In this document: one piece after another, positions 1 through 11,667 of the stretch
Layout of the letters: every line of letters starts with the position of its first letter
How positions within the stretch are numbered: position 1 is the first letter of the stretch
Assembly: GCA_028554645.1 (NCBI GenBank)
Contig: JAQOOI010000013.1
Span: 372,001 to 436,000, forward strand
DNA length: 64,000 bases
Source: Omphalotus guepiniiformis
Taxonomy: Eukaryota; Basidiomycota; Agaricomycetes; Agaricales; Omphalotaceae
Direction: 5' to 3'
The notes under the pieces: generated by a model
What the model was told of the DNA's origin: nothing
The model's database searches: none
The model's input: only the letters and a program-made list of their open reading frames with translations
Program-made: the position numbers and the translations under genes

Positions 1-410
1 TTGCCGTCAAGGTAATCAAAGCCTTGAAAGGCGAAAAGGGGATTATCGCTCCCTCTTTCGTGCATCTTACTGCCGATGCCGAAGGTGGTCAGGCGTTGAA
101 GAAAGAGTTGGGCACGGATCTGGAGTATTTCTCTTCCAGGGTCGAGCTTGGGGTACGTCGATCGAAATTTAGTCTGTTTTGTGGATTTTTACAAATTAAT
201 TACTCGACGTCATTAGCCTGAAGGTGTCAAGAAGATTTACCCGCTCGGAAAGATTACCGACCAAGAGAAGAAGTTGGTTGAGGCTGCCATTCCGGATCTC
301 ACCAAGAACATTCAAACCGGTGTCATTTCTTCGCGTATTTTTTGGTGGTGTTGATCTTAACGCGATCTTCCATACAGGGTGTTGCTTTTACTAACAAATC
401 CAACCTCTGA
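1..410 (+). CDS. Malate dehydrogenase, C-terminal part (5' end outside window)
   Basis: NAD-dependent malate/oxaloacetate interconversion. Only the C-terminal end is present. Three exons can be read: about 3-152, 217-321 and 378-410, with stop TGA at 408-410. The first exon includes KGEKGIIAPSFVHL and SSRVELG; after the intron (GT at 153, AG ending 216) the reading continues PEGVKKIYPLGKITDQEKK and AAIPDLTKNIQTG. This is the typical C-terminal helix of the bacterial-type/mitochondrial MDH family (E-x-K-L-x-E-A-A-x-P-x-L-x-K-N-I). The short last exon reads GVAFTNKSNL. Mitochondrial versus cytosolic location cannot be decided because the N-terminus is missing. The donor of the last intron is slightly uncertain (two adjacent GTs at 320 and 322). 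Catalytic residues lie upstream of the window. Confidence 0.85.
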
Positions 411-647
411 GAAGTGTCTCCTCGTTCATTTCAGCTAAATTAAGAAGTATACAAGATCGTTTTAGTTCGCTTTTACAAGACTTAAGAAGATTCAAGTAGA
501 GTTTGTGAAGGAGAAAGGAGAAAAACAAAGAAATGTACTTGTGTTTTGTTTTCTTGCCTTTGCGAAGGGCATTGCTGTAGAAATATAAATCAATTGAACC
601 TCAGTATTCTCTGATTGCTCTTTCGTAGAGGTATAGATTTGATCATC

Positions 648-957
648 CCTCGATGTAGGTAATGCAGTGCCTAACTCACTGTACTGAGCTGCACTCGAGT
701 CTCATATGCCTCGCTATCAGCAACACCTTTCGTTAACTGCTAATAACATATGTTAGATTTGCGACGGCAACTGTAGAAACTCGCCCCCGGCAGTGAACGT
801 TTCTAACCCCTACTACTAGTAATAAGTAGTGTCTGATGTCTTCCTTTTCGTGAGGTTATTTTTTGTCTTTGCAGGTCTACAGGAGGAGCGCGACAGTGTA
901 GCTCAGTTGAGCCTCCCTCGATGTCGGTGACACCTTTCGTTAATTGTTAATAACATG
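648..957. repeat. Diverged direct repeat pair
   Basis: Two blocks share CCCTCGATGT-GGT followed by ACACCTTTCGTTAA-TG-TAATAACAT. The first occurrence is 648-660 plus 721-749, with about 60 bases inserted between the halves; the second is compact at 914-957. The shared core is too specific for chance but diverged. Element type is unknown. Confidence 0.5.
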
Positions 958-1710
958 GGTGTTGGAAATTCCACTGCCGACACAAGCATGAGTAACATTC
1001 TCTGAGAGTTTCTAACTTCAACTTATTCGTGGTCGTTGCAGTCGCTGAGTTTGCAGGTCACGAATCCTATGAAAACGGACTTCGGACAGTCATCGACGTT
1101 CAGTGGCCTCCATCGTTCTAATAAGTATGGATCAGATAAACATTGAAAGTAAGTTTACATGTGCATAGAGTTTGCCAGTCTTTGCCAGTCTGCCCATCGA
1201 TTCCGGCGGCGGAGGGCTGCGCACAGTACGTTGCTCGAGATTCGGAATTAGTCCGGAACTACAGACACGCATATTTTGTACTGGGTTTGAAGGCGGAACA
1301 TCAAGTTACATGAGTAAGGATTTGACCGTCGGACCCTTGTCGATAGGTTTTTCGGGTAAACGTACAATGCGCGCGTTGTTCGCCAAGATAAGTCCCTCCA
1401 ACGCCGAGACCTGATCTTCAACCACATTCGTTCGTTTACCAAATTGTTCATTGGGGCGTTCAGATGCGGATCTGACTTCAGTTCGGTTGTTCTTGGAAGT
1501 TTCGGTGCTGGGATACGGCCGAGAGCTCGGCGAATTGCAGAAGGAAGTTTGCTACACGTACTTACAAAGGACCACCGGAGGAAGATTAGATCGAAGCAAT
1601 TCACTCCAGAGAGACGAGCGGCAGTGTCAGGCAGCGGATCTTCTGACTGACTTTTTGATGAGAGCTCCAGCCTTGATATATTGATAGGGGTATTAGGATA
1701 CCAGGAGTTC

Positions 1711-1939
1711 GCGAAAGCCCGGCGAGTACATCTGTCCTGGTAGCAATATGTAGTACCAGTGACTTGTCAACTCGAAACTCGGTGCATATAGCTGTATTAG
1801 GGGTGGATAAGAAGTCCAGATGGTGTAAGGATTTCACGAGCGTCCAGCGAGTCCATATATCCTAGTAGCAACGGTATTAGTGGTGATAGCGGGACGACCA
1901 TCCATTGAACTTGTCAAGTTGAAACTCGGTGCATATAGC
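1711..1939. repeat. Imperfect tandem duplication (about 80-100 bp unit)
   Basis: Copy one (1711-1792) and copy two (1836-1939) both contain GCGAGT-CAT-T-TCCT-GTAGCAA, then ACTTGTCAA-T-GAAACTCG, and end in GAAACTCGGTGCATATAGC. The second copy carries extra bases in its middle. No coding sense is evident. It may be the decayed remains of a mobile element or of a short tandem array. Confidence 0.55.
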
Positions 1940-3475
1940 CTACAGGTTAGTGTTAGTCAAGCGGTCAGGGTGGTTAAAGCGAAGATTACAGACCTCCTAA
2001 TGCGCATATACACACAGATTTGAATCTTTGAGTGTTTATTCAGTGGCACCCGAGTCCCGGGTCCTGCGCAGCAGGGGATGAGACCCCGGCGGATTCGGAT
2101 GGCCTTGGCAGCTTGAATGGATTAGTTTTGGAGTTTTGGATATCTTTGGATTTCGAGTGCCACGTAGTCGTACTCAGTGGTGGTTACGCTGTTACGAGAA
2201 CTCACCTCATCTCAGCGCACTGGCCTTGAAGGAGGCAGGCGCTGAACTCGAAGAATGCTTATCTCACCATCACCAATGGTAGGAATGGCAATAGTCAAAT
2301 TCTGAGCACCAGAAGCCAGGCAACCTAAGTTTAGGTTCCTATATATCACTTCGAGAAGATGAGAACTTGAAGGCAATGGATTGTTGTACTAGTAAGATCA
2401 TGCAACGAACGGAGAATAGGGGACAGTTGGAATTTGACGCCCAGGTTGCGACCTTGCCCTGAATACTTGGAGTCCGCTTGGAGTCATGCAAAAGACTTTC
2501 ATGATCATTGGTTTCGCCTTGTCCTACATACGTACGCACCGGGGTCTAACGATTTCCGGGCCCTTTGGAAAAGCATCTGAAAAGTAAGTTGACGCAGGTT
2601 GATACCAGGTCGACGCCCGGCGCCCGCTCTTATCAAAGTAAAGAAAAGACGAACCGCCTGAAACTCGATATGCCCTCCAACGTTTCACAGTATGTACCCT
2701 TCAGCCAATAACTTCTAAGGCACTCTTCCGCAGGGGAGGCCGGGGGTCTTGAGACTTTTAGGACTGGTAGACTAATGAATAATTGCCTATAGACGCGAAG
2801 ATATCGGGATGAAAACTGATGAAAAGCATTACACTGCCTGATCATCCGCTCAACCGGACACATACTTACAGGCACATCTGCTACCCCTGGCCTATAATGT
2901 ATTTGGGCCATGGCAATTTGCAAGTCTACCAATGAAGATCCTTGAAGAGCCTGAAAGAATACTTGAGAGAACTGGAATTGGGGCTCGCGCCCACAGTTTA
3001 ACGTTGTGAATCAGTGATGAATACTGCGACGACGTGATGGTGTAATTAGAAAGTTTAACTATTGTGAGAACATGTAGACTTGTTTAGAATTAGAAACTTA
3101 CGCTGAAAATCACCATCACTCGGGGAGAATCAACGAATAGATCCAATAGAATACATAATGTATGCTGTGTGCATCGAGACTCGAACAGGTGATCTTCATT
3201 ACAGTACAAGAAGAATTGAAAGCACTGCAAAAGTGAGCTGATGGACGGAGAAATCACAAAATTGAAAAATCTCCTCTTAACCCATGATCCCATCATCCAC
3301 CGAGTCGCTTGATTCTCCCAAATGGAATTTAAACTCACCCTAGGGTCCCCTTTGCCAGGATTGACAAGCACTACTTTGCCCTGTGTTTCCTCCCTTCACC
3401 TTATTCTTTCTGGTGGTCAAACGCGTTCAATTTGAAGGGCTTATGCTTTTTACGACGACTCGGAGGATTTGATAC

Positions 3476-5420
3476 ATGTCCGACAGTGCGGCAGAATTGA
3501 CGGATTCGCAGTTACAACAGTTGTATGAGTGCGTGGAGCATGCACGTACAGGAAATGTGGGTATTGTATTCATCTTTTTAGTGTGTAGTTGGTTCTGACG
3601 ATATGGATTGTTGGGTAGAGTATTGCTTGTATGCGTTTCGTTCTTCGTAGTGTCTGGAGCCACTGCTGATATTCACAACATTGTAGTTGCGTGCACGGCG
3701 TTATTCGTACGTGTTCCATTTGAACCTCTTCGTAGCTGGAATCACACCGACGATTGGATTTGGTTTGCGCTATCTAGCTATTTGACTATGCTTTGACCGT
3801 TTCCGACGAGGTGTGTCTTTTTCTGCCTCGCCCTTCCTCCTTTAGCTTGACTTTTTCTCTCCCGCGATCGTCGTTCATCAGGTTCGTTATGTGTGGTGGC
3901 CAAGACGCGTCTCTATCAGCTCCGTGTCATTCATGTTGGCTCGTTATCTGGGAATGGCTAGCACGATCTTGACTGCGCTCCTGTCTGTGAGTTACTCGGT
4001 TTGAATTTCGAAATGTGCGGCCGTTGGAATGAACATCTTCTCTGCAGACTCCCAATGCGGATTCATCGATGGATAGTACGACCACTGGTATGTGAATGCT
4101 CCCACTCCCAGTTTCAGTATTTGATCCCTGTTAATCTTTTCCTTTCCCTTTCGTCTTGCAGTTTTACGACTCGCCGCTATCGTGTTATCTGAATGTAGGA
4201 ATGCCATTATCCGGTTGTAATGACCCTTTCTCACCTTTCACGATCGTCCGTTTTCCGGCTTGCATAGTCATCGTCGCAGTTCGAACATGGGCAATTTGGG
4301 GTAAAAGTCGGAATATCTTGATAACATTGGTTGTTTTTTCACTGGTGAGTGAAGAAAAGTCATTGGAGTGTCTTTAGTCACTTTAACCTCTTGTTTCTTT
4401 TCCTAGGCTGCGGTGATACCCGCTTCTATTATAGTCGCACAGAGCGTCAAGACCAGTCATGGTGCGTATTAAATACCTCGAGCAGTGTACTCTTACTTAT
4501 ACTGCCATGTCCTAGTCAAGCCGTTGGTCTCAGAGGACACCATCGGTATATGTAGCATAATCACCAGCAATATCACCCAAGGCTTCATTGTACCATATAT
4601 TTTGACGATCATATACGAAGCTGGTATGTGATATCAATTTGGTCCCTGTTCCTGAGGGATAATTGACTGATTGTTTAAATAATGATCGTCAATGTGTGCA
4701 CAGTAACCCTGACTTTATCTTTGGTAAGAATCGTAAAATGGCGCAAGACAATACCAAAGAATATTAGAGCGCCTTTGATAGATAGTTTGTGGCGGGATGG
4801 TGTGTGGTTATTCTTCCTGCTTTGATTCATAGGTCTTGGCTGAGAGCAGATGGTTTGTATGCTAGGTGTGTTGTATTTTTCATGGATGCTGAGTTCGTTT
4901 TTCGTTGTCGTCTTCAATGTTCGTGAATATGAATATTGGGAATAAAGGTTTAGGTTTCGTCAATATTGGGATTGTGTTGCAATCAGAAGTATACTTGTTT
5001 CGGTTCGTTAGAGTGGGTGCAATGAGAGCTGATGCATTGTCGGTCCATCTAGGCTCCTCAATTACGGGCCGCGTGTGCCCAGTACGTGTCTTCTCGGACG
5101 GGTTTTTTTTTCGAGAACACGAACTAATGTTCACGCATTTAGGCTACAAGCAGTCTTCCATAGCATCCTCTCAACGCGAATTGTCTTGGTAAGTCGTTTA
5201 TTCAGTCTCATTCCAACCGCAACTTAACCTACCCATTACTCAATTTACGCGGTCAATGATCCAATGATTCGATGTTACACAGCACCTTGCATCCTCGAAC
5301 AACCCAAGGGATATAACGACAGCCGGTTGTTCGGTGTACAACACCGACACTGATATACAGTTTACTACGCAATTCGAGACAACGACTGAGCGGTATCCAG
5401 TTTCAGGTCATTCAGAGTAG
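3476..5420 (+). CDS. DUF6533 multi-pass membrane protein
   Basis: A basidiomycete-type membrane protein of unknown function, assembled from about eleven exons. The start ATG at 3476 opens MSDSAAELTDSQLQQLYECV. The DUF6533 signature follows: HNIVVACTALF, then FDYALTVSDE (exon 3778-3810), then VRYVWWPRR and FMLARYLGMA (exon 3882-3986). Later exons give VAVRTWAIWGKSRN, an AAVIPASIIVAQ membrane segment, the extracellular-looking loop SEDTIGICSIITSNITQ, and FIVPYILTIIYEA followed by LTLSL. A further hydrophobic exon reads VLYFSWMLSSFFVVVFN. The C-terminus contains the family's LQAVFHSILSTRIVL motif (spliced just before 5192), and a Ser/Thr-rich tail ends at TAG 5418-5420. Six to seven membrane helices are expected, as usual for this family. 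The exon between FVVVFN and APQLRAACA is not settled. The family is often expanded in mushrooms; its role is unknown. Confidence 0.75.
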
Positions 5421-6271
5421 GAGTAGAGAGTGGGATTGCTTCCGGCGTTGGTGGCTTTCGCCTCTGTTTGTTGGTCGACGCAAGGATGCAGGATGAGAAA
5501 AGAAAGTTGGCGTGTGCTGGATACCGCTAACGTTTGCCTTGTCCTGAGGTCGTCTGGGAGGGTGAATTTGGTTTTTTCTTTCTTCTTGGACTGTTAGAAA
5601 GGGTACTTGGCTGCTTGGTTGACTTGGCATTCATGCACAGGGGTGTCCTCTTTTTCTTCGTGAGCACGATTCAAACGGATAATTAGGAAACACATTCCAT
5701 ATAATAGGATTTCTAATATTACTTAATTATACACACTGAATGAAAGCGGTCTTGCTACAAAATCCAGCCAGCCCGCGCCCAGAGTCCAGACAAACGACAA
5801 CTTTATTACTCGGGTAGTAGAAACCACTTACAGTATTCACTGACGGTCGATTCAGTTCCAATACTAGTACCTCAAGTTTCACAGTAGAGATATTGACCTT
5901 TCACTGCCATTCAGTTCTTGCTCAGAGGCTGAGCAAAGCTGACTATTTTAAGACGAACACGGAAGAAAATTTAACAAGCTCTATTTTTGGCAAAATCTTT
6001 ATGTAATTCTACCGAAACTGGGGCAATTCATAACTATATATAGTACCGGTCGCGATTCGTCCGGACGGCAAGCACACGGCAACCTACGGCAACGTTATTT
6101 GAATTTTACACGCGGAGACGACAAGAACACTTTCATCTCCTCTCTTCCCACATCAACGCTGCCACCAGGCATCCAGCCTTTCAGATATCTTCTTCTTGTT
6201 TTACTACTATTACAGACATTCCTGTCTGCGCCTCTCCTTAACTTACGTCTCCACTGGTCTTGGCTACCAGC
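5421..6271. other. Intergenic region and promoter of the lyase gene
   Basis: No coding exon seen. It holds the 3' flank of the DUF6533 gene and the 5' region of the lyase. A clear TATA-like CTATATATAG lies at 6034-6043, about 230 bases before the chosen ATG. Confidence 0.5.
6034..6043 (+). promoter_or_regulatory. Candidate TATA box of the lyase gene
   Basis: The palindromic CTATATATAG is the strongest TATA-like word upstream of the lyase ATG at 6272. It implies a 5' leader of about 200 bases. No transcript evidence is available. Confidence 0.35.
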
Positions 6272-8820
6272 ATGGCCAATTATCACGCTACAAGCAATAA
6301 CAGCACTGCTAATTTACATTCTCCCTACGGTGCTGGCGACCCGTACTACGACCAATCTTCTGGATACATTACTCCTGCTGCTGCCGCGAAAAAAAGTGGT
6401 GGTGTCAGCAAATGGATCAAGTTCGGTCTTCCCCTTCTTATCCTTGTCATAGTCGGGGCCGTGGTTGGTGGTGTTTTGGGAAGCAGGAAGAGCGACACGA
6501 CTAGTGCTGCGGCTGTAGCCTCATCTTCTGCGGCTGCTGCAAGCTCTGCAGCACTCGCTATCGCTACGGGTCGATTTGCGACTGCTACGAACAGTTATTA
6601 TATGATTCCTGTCTATCCTGCGGTAGTGAGTATCCTTGTACGACTAACTGGTGCTGAACGGGTTCTCATGATATGACGCAATTTTTTCTTGTACTTCAGA
6701 CCAATACTGCTGTCTTTACCACTCCCACTTTCAACGCCAGCGAGTCCAACCTTGCTTGGCCATCTGATACGTGGTCACCTGCAGCTTCCCCAGCGCCTAC
6801 CTCAGTGCGACCAGACAGACCTCGTCTCATCGCTCCTGCATACAAATGGACTGCTCTCACTGAACATATACCCAACAATCCCTATCTCAAAGGTTGGAAC
6901 GACACGATTTTCGGTAACGCTTCTGAATGGTATAGCATGGAGCCTGTTCCATACGTATATGACGGTGGCAACGGTATCCTTGATATCGCGCGTGCAATTA
7001 AGCAGAGATCAAAGGTGTTTTCGTATGCGTATCGCATGACCAATGACACTAAGTGGGCCGATCGTCTTTGGTTAGAGCTTCAGGTCTGTACATCATCCCC
7101 TTCTTCATCATCAATATTCAACGTGCCTGTTTTTTTACAGAATGCAGCAGGTAACTACACAACTGCGTTCGGCAATGACACCGTCGACAGATGGAATTCT
7201 GCCCACTTTTTGGACACTGCTGAATTGTCCGCCGCCTTTGGTATTGCCTATGATTGGTTGTACGATGTGTGGACAGACTCCCAGAAGGAACAGATACGGT
7301 GGACGCTCAATCAGTACGGTCTTTCGTTCGGTGTGCAAGCGTACAACAATGCGTCGACTTTTATCGGATGGTGGAAGACCAACACCACAGGAAACTGGAA
7401 TTGCGTCTGTAACGGCGGTCTCACCCTCGGCTCCCTTGCCATCCTAGGAGACGACACTACTGGTAACGCACAAACGCTCCTTGGACTCACTGTCGACAAC
7501 GCACTGCAGAACTGCGCAGAAGCGATCACGGATGATGGTACATGGAGCGAGACGCCTGACTACTGGTACTTTGGAACCACCGGTCATGCTGAGATGACTT
7601 CCGCCTTGCAGACTGCCACTGGTTCCGACTATGGCATGCTCACCGCCGACTCAGGCTACAAATTCACGGGCAATTTCCACATGTACGTTCAGGGTGCTAC
7701 ATCACAATTCGCTTTCGGCGATACTGGTCCAAACAAGTTCTCTGCCACTGCGAACCCTCTCATCTTCTACTCGGCGCAGTACAATGATCCCAAGTTGGCG
7801 CTATTCCAAAGAGATCAGTTCGATGCTGCGGACCCGTGGAGTATGTTCTGGTATGACGCTACTGTTGATGGTGCCTTCTGGGACGGTCTGCCTTTAGATT
7901 CGTTCTTTGATAACGAACTTGACCAGTGGGTATCAATGCGGAGCAGCTGGACTGATGCGAATGCTACGTATGTTGGTATGAAAGCTGGTATGAACCAGGG
8001 CCGACAGACTCACAACGATCTCGATGTCGGTGACTTCGTTATTGACGCTATTGGAGAGCGATGGGCTGGCGAGCTTGGTGATGGGAACTACAATGCGCCT
8101 GATTATTTCAGTAATGATACTCAGGGCAGCTACAGGTGGTATTATTATAGAAAAGCGACGGAGGGACAGAACACTATTTTGGTTAATAAGACCAATCAGA
8201 ATGTTTTGGCTCGTCCGACAATTCTCAGTTCGGGGTCCACGAATGAGACGCAGGGATCGAGTACGGTGTATGATGTTCCCAGCGACTCTACTGCTTACTG
8301 GGTTGCGGATATATCGAGTGCATACTTTGACGACGTGTGAGTTCCATCTTGATGATTTGTCTTTCTCTACTTTTGACTGACCGCGATTTTCTGCAGCTCT
8401 TCTGCGAAGCGTGGCGTACGATTCCTCAACGCACGCAAACAGGTCCTCGTCCAAGACGAAATAACCACTACAAACCCCTTCCAATGGCGTATGCACACAA
8501 ACGCAACCGTCACCATCGATAGCTCGGGCACGAAAGCGACTCTTACGCTGCGCGGGAAGACGATGGAGGTAGACATCCTGAGCCCTTCGTCCGGCGCTTC
8601 GTTCACGACACAAGAAGCTGTTCGTTTCGATACTGACCCGATCCCACCTGAAGCTGATCAACCAAACGACGGTGTTACGGTGTTGACGATTGCGCTTGAT
8701 GCGGGGACGTATAATATCCAGGTGTTGTTTAACCCTCAATGGAGTGATGGAACTCAGCTTGTAACGCCTCCATCGGTTGATTTGGCCAATTGGTCTTTGA
8801 CTAGTCATAATTCGAGTTGA
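6272..8820 (+). CDS. Membrane-anchored heparinase II/III-like polysaccharide lyase
   Basis: Predicted exons 6272-6625, 6700-7083, 7141-8336 and 8397-8820 join without frame change to 2358 bases (785 aa). The start ATG 6272 opens MANYHATSNN. There is no classical signal peptide. Instead, residues about 48-70 (WIKFGLPLLILVIVGAVVGG) form a type II signal anchor after a short Ala/Lys-containing cytosolic tail, followed by a Ser/Ala-rich stalk. The next part is the alpha/alpha-toroid of the chondroitin AC/alginate lyase fold, with NSAHFLDTAELSAAFGIAYDW and YWYFGTTGHAEMTSALQ. The heparinase II/III beta-sheet domain starts near residue 530: THNDLDVGDFVIDAIGERW, then RWYYYRKATEGQNTILV. The His-Asn-Asp-Leu-Asp block and the Tyr-rich RWYYYR block are the family's hallmark. 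Many N-x-S/T sites fit extracellular exposure. The family cleaves uronic-acid-containing polysaccharides by beta-elimination; the substrate of mushroom members is not known to me. Confidence 0.85.
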
Positions 8821-9303
8821 TGGAGTTATAACACACATACGTACTATCGATTTTGGACTCTTTTTTTGGCACACCCCCCGATCTCCACTTTGATTTCACG
8901 TTATAAAGTAGGGAGTTTGGTTGTAATTAGCTGGACTTGAAATTTCTTCATATCTCCCCCGATTTTTTGAGATTCTTTTTGTAACTTGGCAGTTTTGAAC
9001 TCTTGCAATTCTAATAATCGGCCTGCTGTGGTGTGTATACCAATTTCCGGAGGTCGGTTGTGTATATTTATGGTTGAGGTCGATACTTATGTCATTGTAA
9101 ATCGGGGAAGGCAAGCATTGAGCGGTTCCCAGTCGGGTGTTCGAGTACCGACACTTTGTGACCGTCAAATTAGGTTTGTATCCTTTGTTTGACAGTTCTA
9201 TGCTACACCGTAAAAACTTCTTTCTAAAGACTTCCACCACATGCTTAACTTGATAAGGCTCGGATTCGTCGCGTTATTCTTCAAATGCTTAAACCCCTAC
9301 GAC
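8821..9303. other. Convergent intergenic region
   Basis: The 3' ends of the lyase (plus) and the aldolase (minus) face each other here. I see no further gene. A short T-arm-like word near 9135-9155 was examined and not accepted as a tRNA. Confidence 0.5.
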
Positions 9304-10512
9304 TCAGTACTCAGTCGTGTAACCTTTCACGGCTACTGCATCCTTTCCAGTTGCCTTTGACAAGGCAGCAGCAAACCCGTCACTAATAAGGTCGATGTCG
9401 GTCGTAACGCTGACCATATCGAAGCCTTGGGCGAACCGTTTTGCTGCCTGCTCACCAGTGAGACCTAGGAATGTCAGATTGCTTGAATCACCAATTGAAG
9501 TGTTGAAGAGGAAAAAACTGGCTTACAGAAAATAGCAGCAACTATTCCTGCCTTCTTAGCAGCGTTCAAAACTTTTGAGATGGCAGCTTCGTGTGCTTCC
9601 CCACCGAACTCCACGCCCATGGAAATTGCGAGGTCGAAAGGACCGATCTAAGAAAGTAAAAAAAAAGATACAAAACTTTGAACACCCATATTTTGTAGTG
9701 AGTATGGTATAGACGTACAAAAGCAACGTCGATACCCTGAGCGCATATCTCATCGATTTCTTCAAGTGCCTGCGGGTGCTCGATCTGAACAGCAATGATA
9801 AGGTCACTATCAGCAGTTGCTTTGTATCTGGCTCCTAGAGCACCTGTTGCGTGTGTGAACATGGGTCCGTAACCCCGGACACCGTTAGGTGGGTATTTGC
9901 ATGCTCGGACAACTTCGCGGACGATTTCCTGGGACGTTGGCAGGTAAGTAAAAACTGGGATGGTTGATGCGCGGGCGTAGCTTACCGCGTTGTTAGCCAT
10001 GGGTACCATGATACCGTGTGCACCAGAATCAAGGGCTCTCTGAAAAATTGGAAGTGTTTTGCATGGTTAGGTGAGTGAAGGTTGGGGTTACTTGCCTTGA
10101 TTAGCCAATTCTCTTCAGCAGGAACCCGGATTATAGGAGAAGCGCCGGATGAGGCGATGGCATTCGTTAAGTCGTAAAATTGTGTTTCTAGAAAACTACT
10201 GAGTATGATGGTTTCTTCGAAGAGACACTTCGAGATGAGCAGCGCACCATTGATGAGACCATGCTCTGTTCGTCATGTTAGCTACTTATGAGCGCTGAAT
10301 GAAAGGACTGAAGACGTGCCGGCATCAATAAGGACCCAAGATACGTTGTCTGTCCTCGCGATAGTACGTGCGATTGCGGTACTACATACCCAAGAAATGA
10401 GATTATTCGAAGGTCTACGTTGGGTACATACGTACCTCGGAAGAGTGAGCCATGCACCTGCTGCCTGTCCGCCAGTAGCAAGTTTCTTGCGAAGGGGGAG
10501 ATCAAGAGACAT
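9304..10512 (-). CDS. HpcH/HpaI-family aldolase (HHED-aldolase/citrate-lyase-like)
   Basis: Class II, metal-dependent pyruvate aldolase of the HpcH/HpaI superfamily. ATG at 10512-10510 opens MSLDLPLRKKLATGGQAAGA. Exons: 10436-10512, 10320-10381 (STAIARTIARTDNVSWVLIDA), then the active-site block EHGLIN joined to ETQFYDLTNAIASSGASPI, IRVPAEENWLIK, RALDSGAHGIMVPMANN, and the metal-site exon with IAVQIEHPQALEEIDEICAQ and IGPFDLAISMG. The C-terminal exon ends at TCA 9304-9306 (VKGYTTEY). The EHG (catalytic His), the Glu in QIEHP and the Asp in GPFDL are the expected active-site residues. Two introns begin with GC rather than GT: after GAT GCC G at 10319 and after CTA ATC AAG near 10093. The true substrate is not predictable from sequence. 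Confidence 0.82.
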
Positions 10513-11667
10513 GTTGGTTCTAGGAAGAGAGGGATGCGACTCCTCTCACCATCGCAGCTAGTATTTGAGTATCATGATCATTTGGAAGGAAGGAACGGGT
10601 TTCCCGGTTATCGGCCCGGTTCGTCAGGTGGCATCAAGACCTAACCTTAGATACTGTAATGGAGTTAAGGCGCTACCACGAGTCACGACTCTCGCCCCGA
10701 AACATGCGGGGAAACTACTTCACCACTTCAATTTCAACAAGCTGAAGTCTAGGAAAATCTTCGCGATTCTCTCAAAAGAGTACGCATATCTAGGATGCTC
10801 TATGTGCACTTTATCTTCTTCGTCTGGCTGAATCCTTCGGCGACCAGTCTTTTGGAACGCTATTCAAGTTCATTCTTTTTACTCGGAATGCGATATCGCG
10901 GATCCTAGGTGACTCTCCAGGAATCAGGCTTGCAGTATAAGGCCGGCGGACCGAAAGTTAAACGAACTCACAAGGACAGTCTCCTCTTCAGATGTATTCG
11001 TCGGGACTACCTTCGTCTCTGCCATTCGGGTCCTTGTATTCTTCCCCGAGTATGTATACCAAACTTTGCCGCATATCGTCAGTGGAATCTTAACTTGCTC
11101 TTCTTTGTAGGACCAAAGGAAAGAATCTGTAAATGATTGCGGCAAAGTGGTGGCGGTGAATAACGACAAACAGGGATGGTGTCAGGAAGGGGAAGATTGG
11201 AGCGGCTGGGATTGAGGAGGAGTTGAGAATACTTGGCCTATTATTTGATTCCGGAATTTCTCTTCGTTCTGGCTCGGACGAGCTTCGCTACGAAGGTTTG
11301 ACTCATGATATTCGCGAGGATCTTGCATATGTTACTGTCGGAGTGTATACGGTACTTCAAGTCAGTTGGCCATGGTGTATTGATATACTACTTTCTTATG
11401 GTTTTCACCTTGAGTTCTATCGTTTATTGAGGTTACACGAAACACTCACGAAACTTTGAAGCCTGAATTCGACGAACACGTATTTAATGTAAAAATTGCC
11501 AGGACGCGTCTGTTCACGTGGCGGCTTCCACTTCCAGAACTCAGCTGGAGTGACACCATCGGTCCATGTTGCGGCTCGGAGGATTCAGATCACTTCGATC
11601 TCGCTCTCTCTATCGCCCTCATCATCTGCCACCTACTAGTACTACAAAAAAGTTTCTTGGACGAGCT
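10513..11667. other. Divergent intergenic region between aldolase and DPP III
   Basis: About 1.15 kb between two divergently transcribed genes. Short ORFs exist on both strands, for example minus 10924-11169, which lacks an ATG start, and plus 11223-11459. I could not connect them into a gene or recognise a family. It probably contains both promoters; a small unrecognised gene is possible. Confidence 0.4.

Larger units (their letters stand above)
411..3475. other. Gene-poor spacer with two sets of diverged repeats
   Basis: No open reading frame here shows a recognisable family motif or a convincing set of exons. Short ORFs occur on both strands (for example minus 1248-1604 and minus 2633-2932) but none matches anything I know. 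The stretch contains the two diverged direct-repeat pairs listed separately, a small doubled 10-mer near 1176-1195, and otherwise unremarkable sequence. It could hold a decayed transposon or an unrecognised fast-evolving gene. Confidence 0.5.

Noticed and set aside
7933..8874. Long minus-strand open frame of 313 codons
   Set aside because: It lies antisense to the conserved heparinase II/III domain, has no recognisable motifs, and its length follows from codon bias of the sense gene.
9100..9180. Possible tRNA (T-arm-like GTTCGAGTACC)
   Set aside because: No matching acceptor stem, D-arm or anticodon arm could be folded around it.
10924..11169. Possible exon of a minus-strand gene upstream of DPP III
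   Set aside because: No ATG, no joinable neighbouring exons, no family resemblance.
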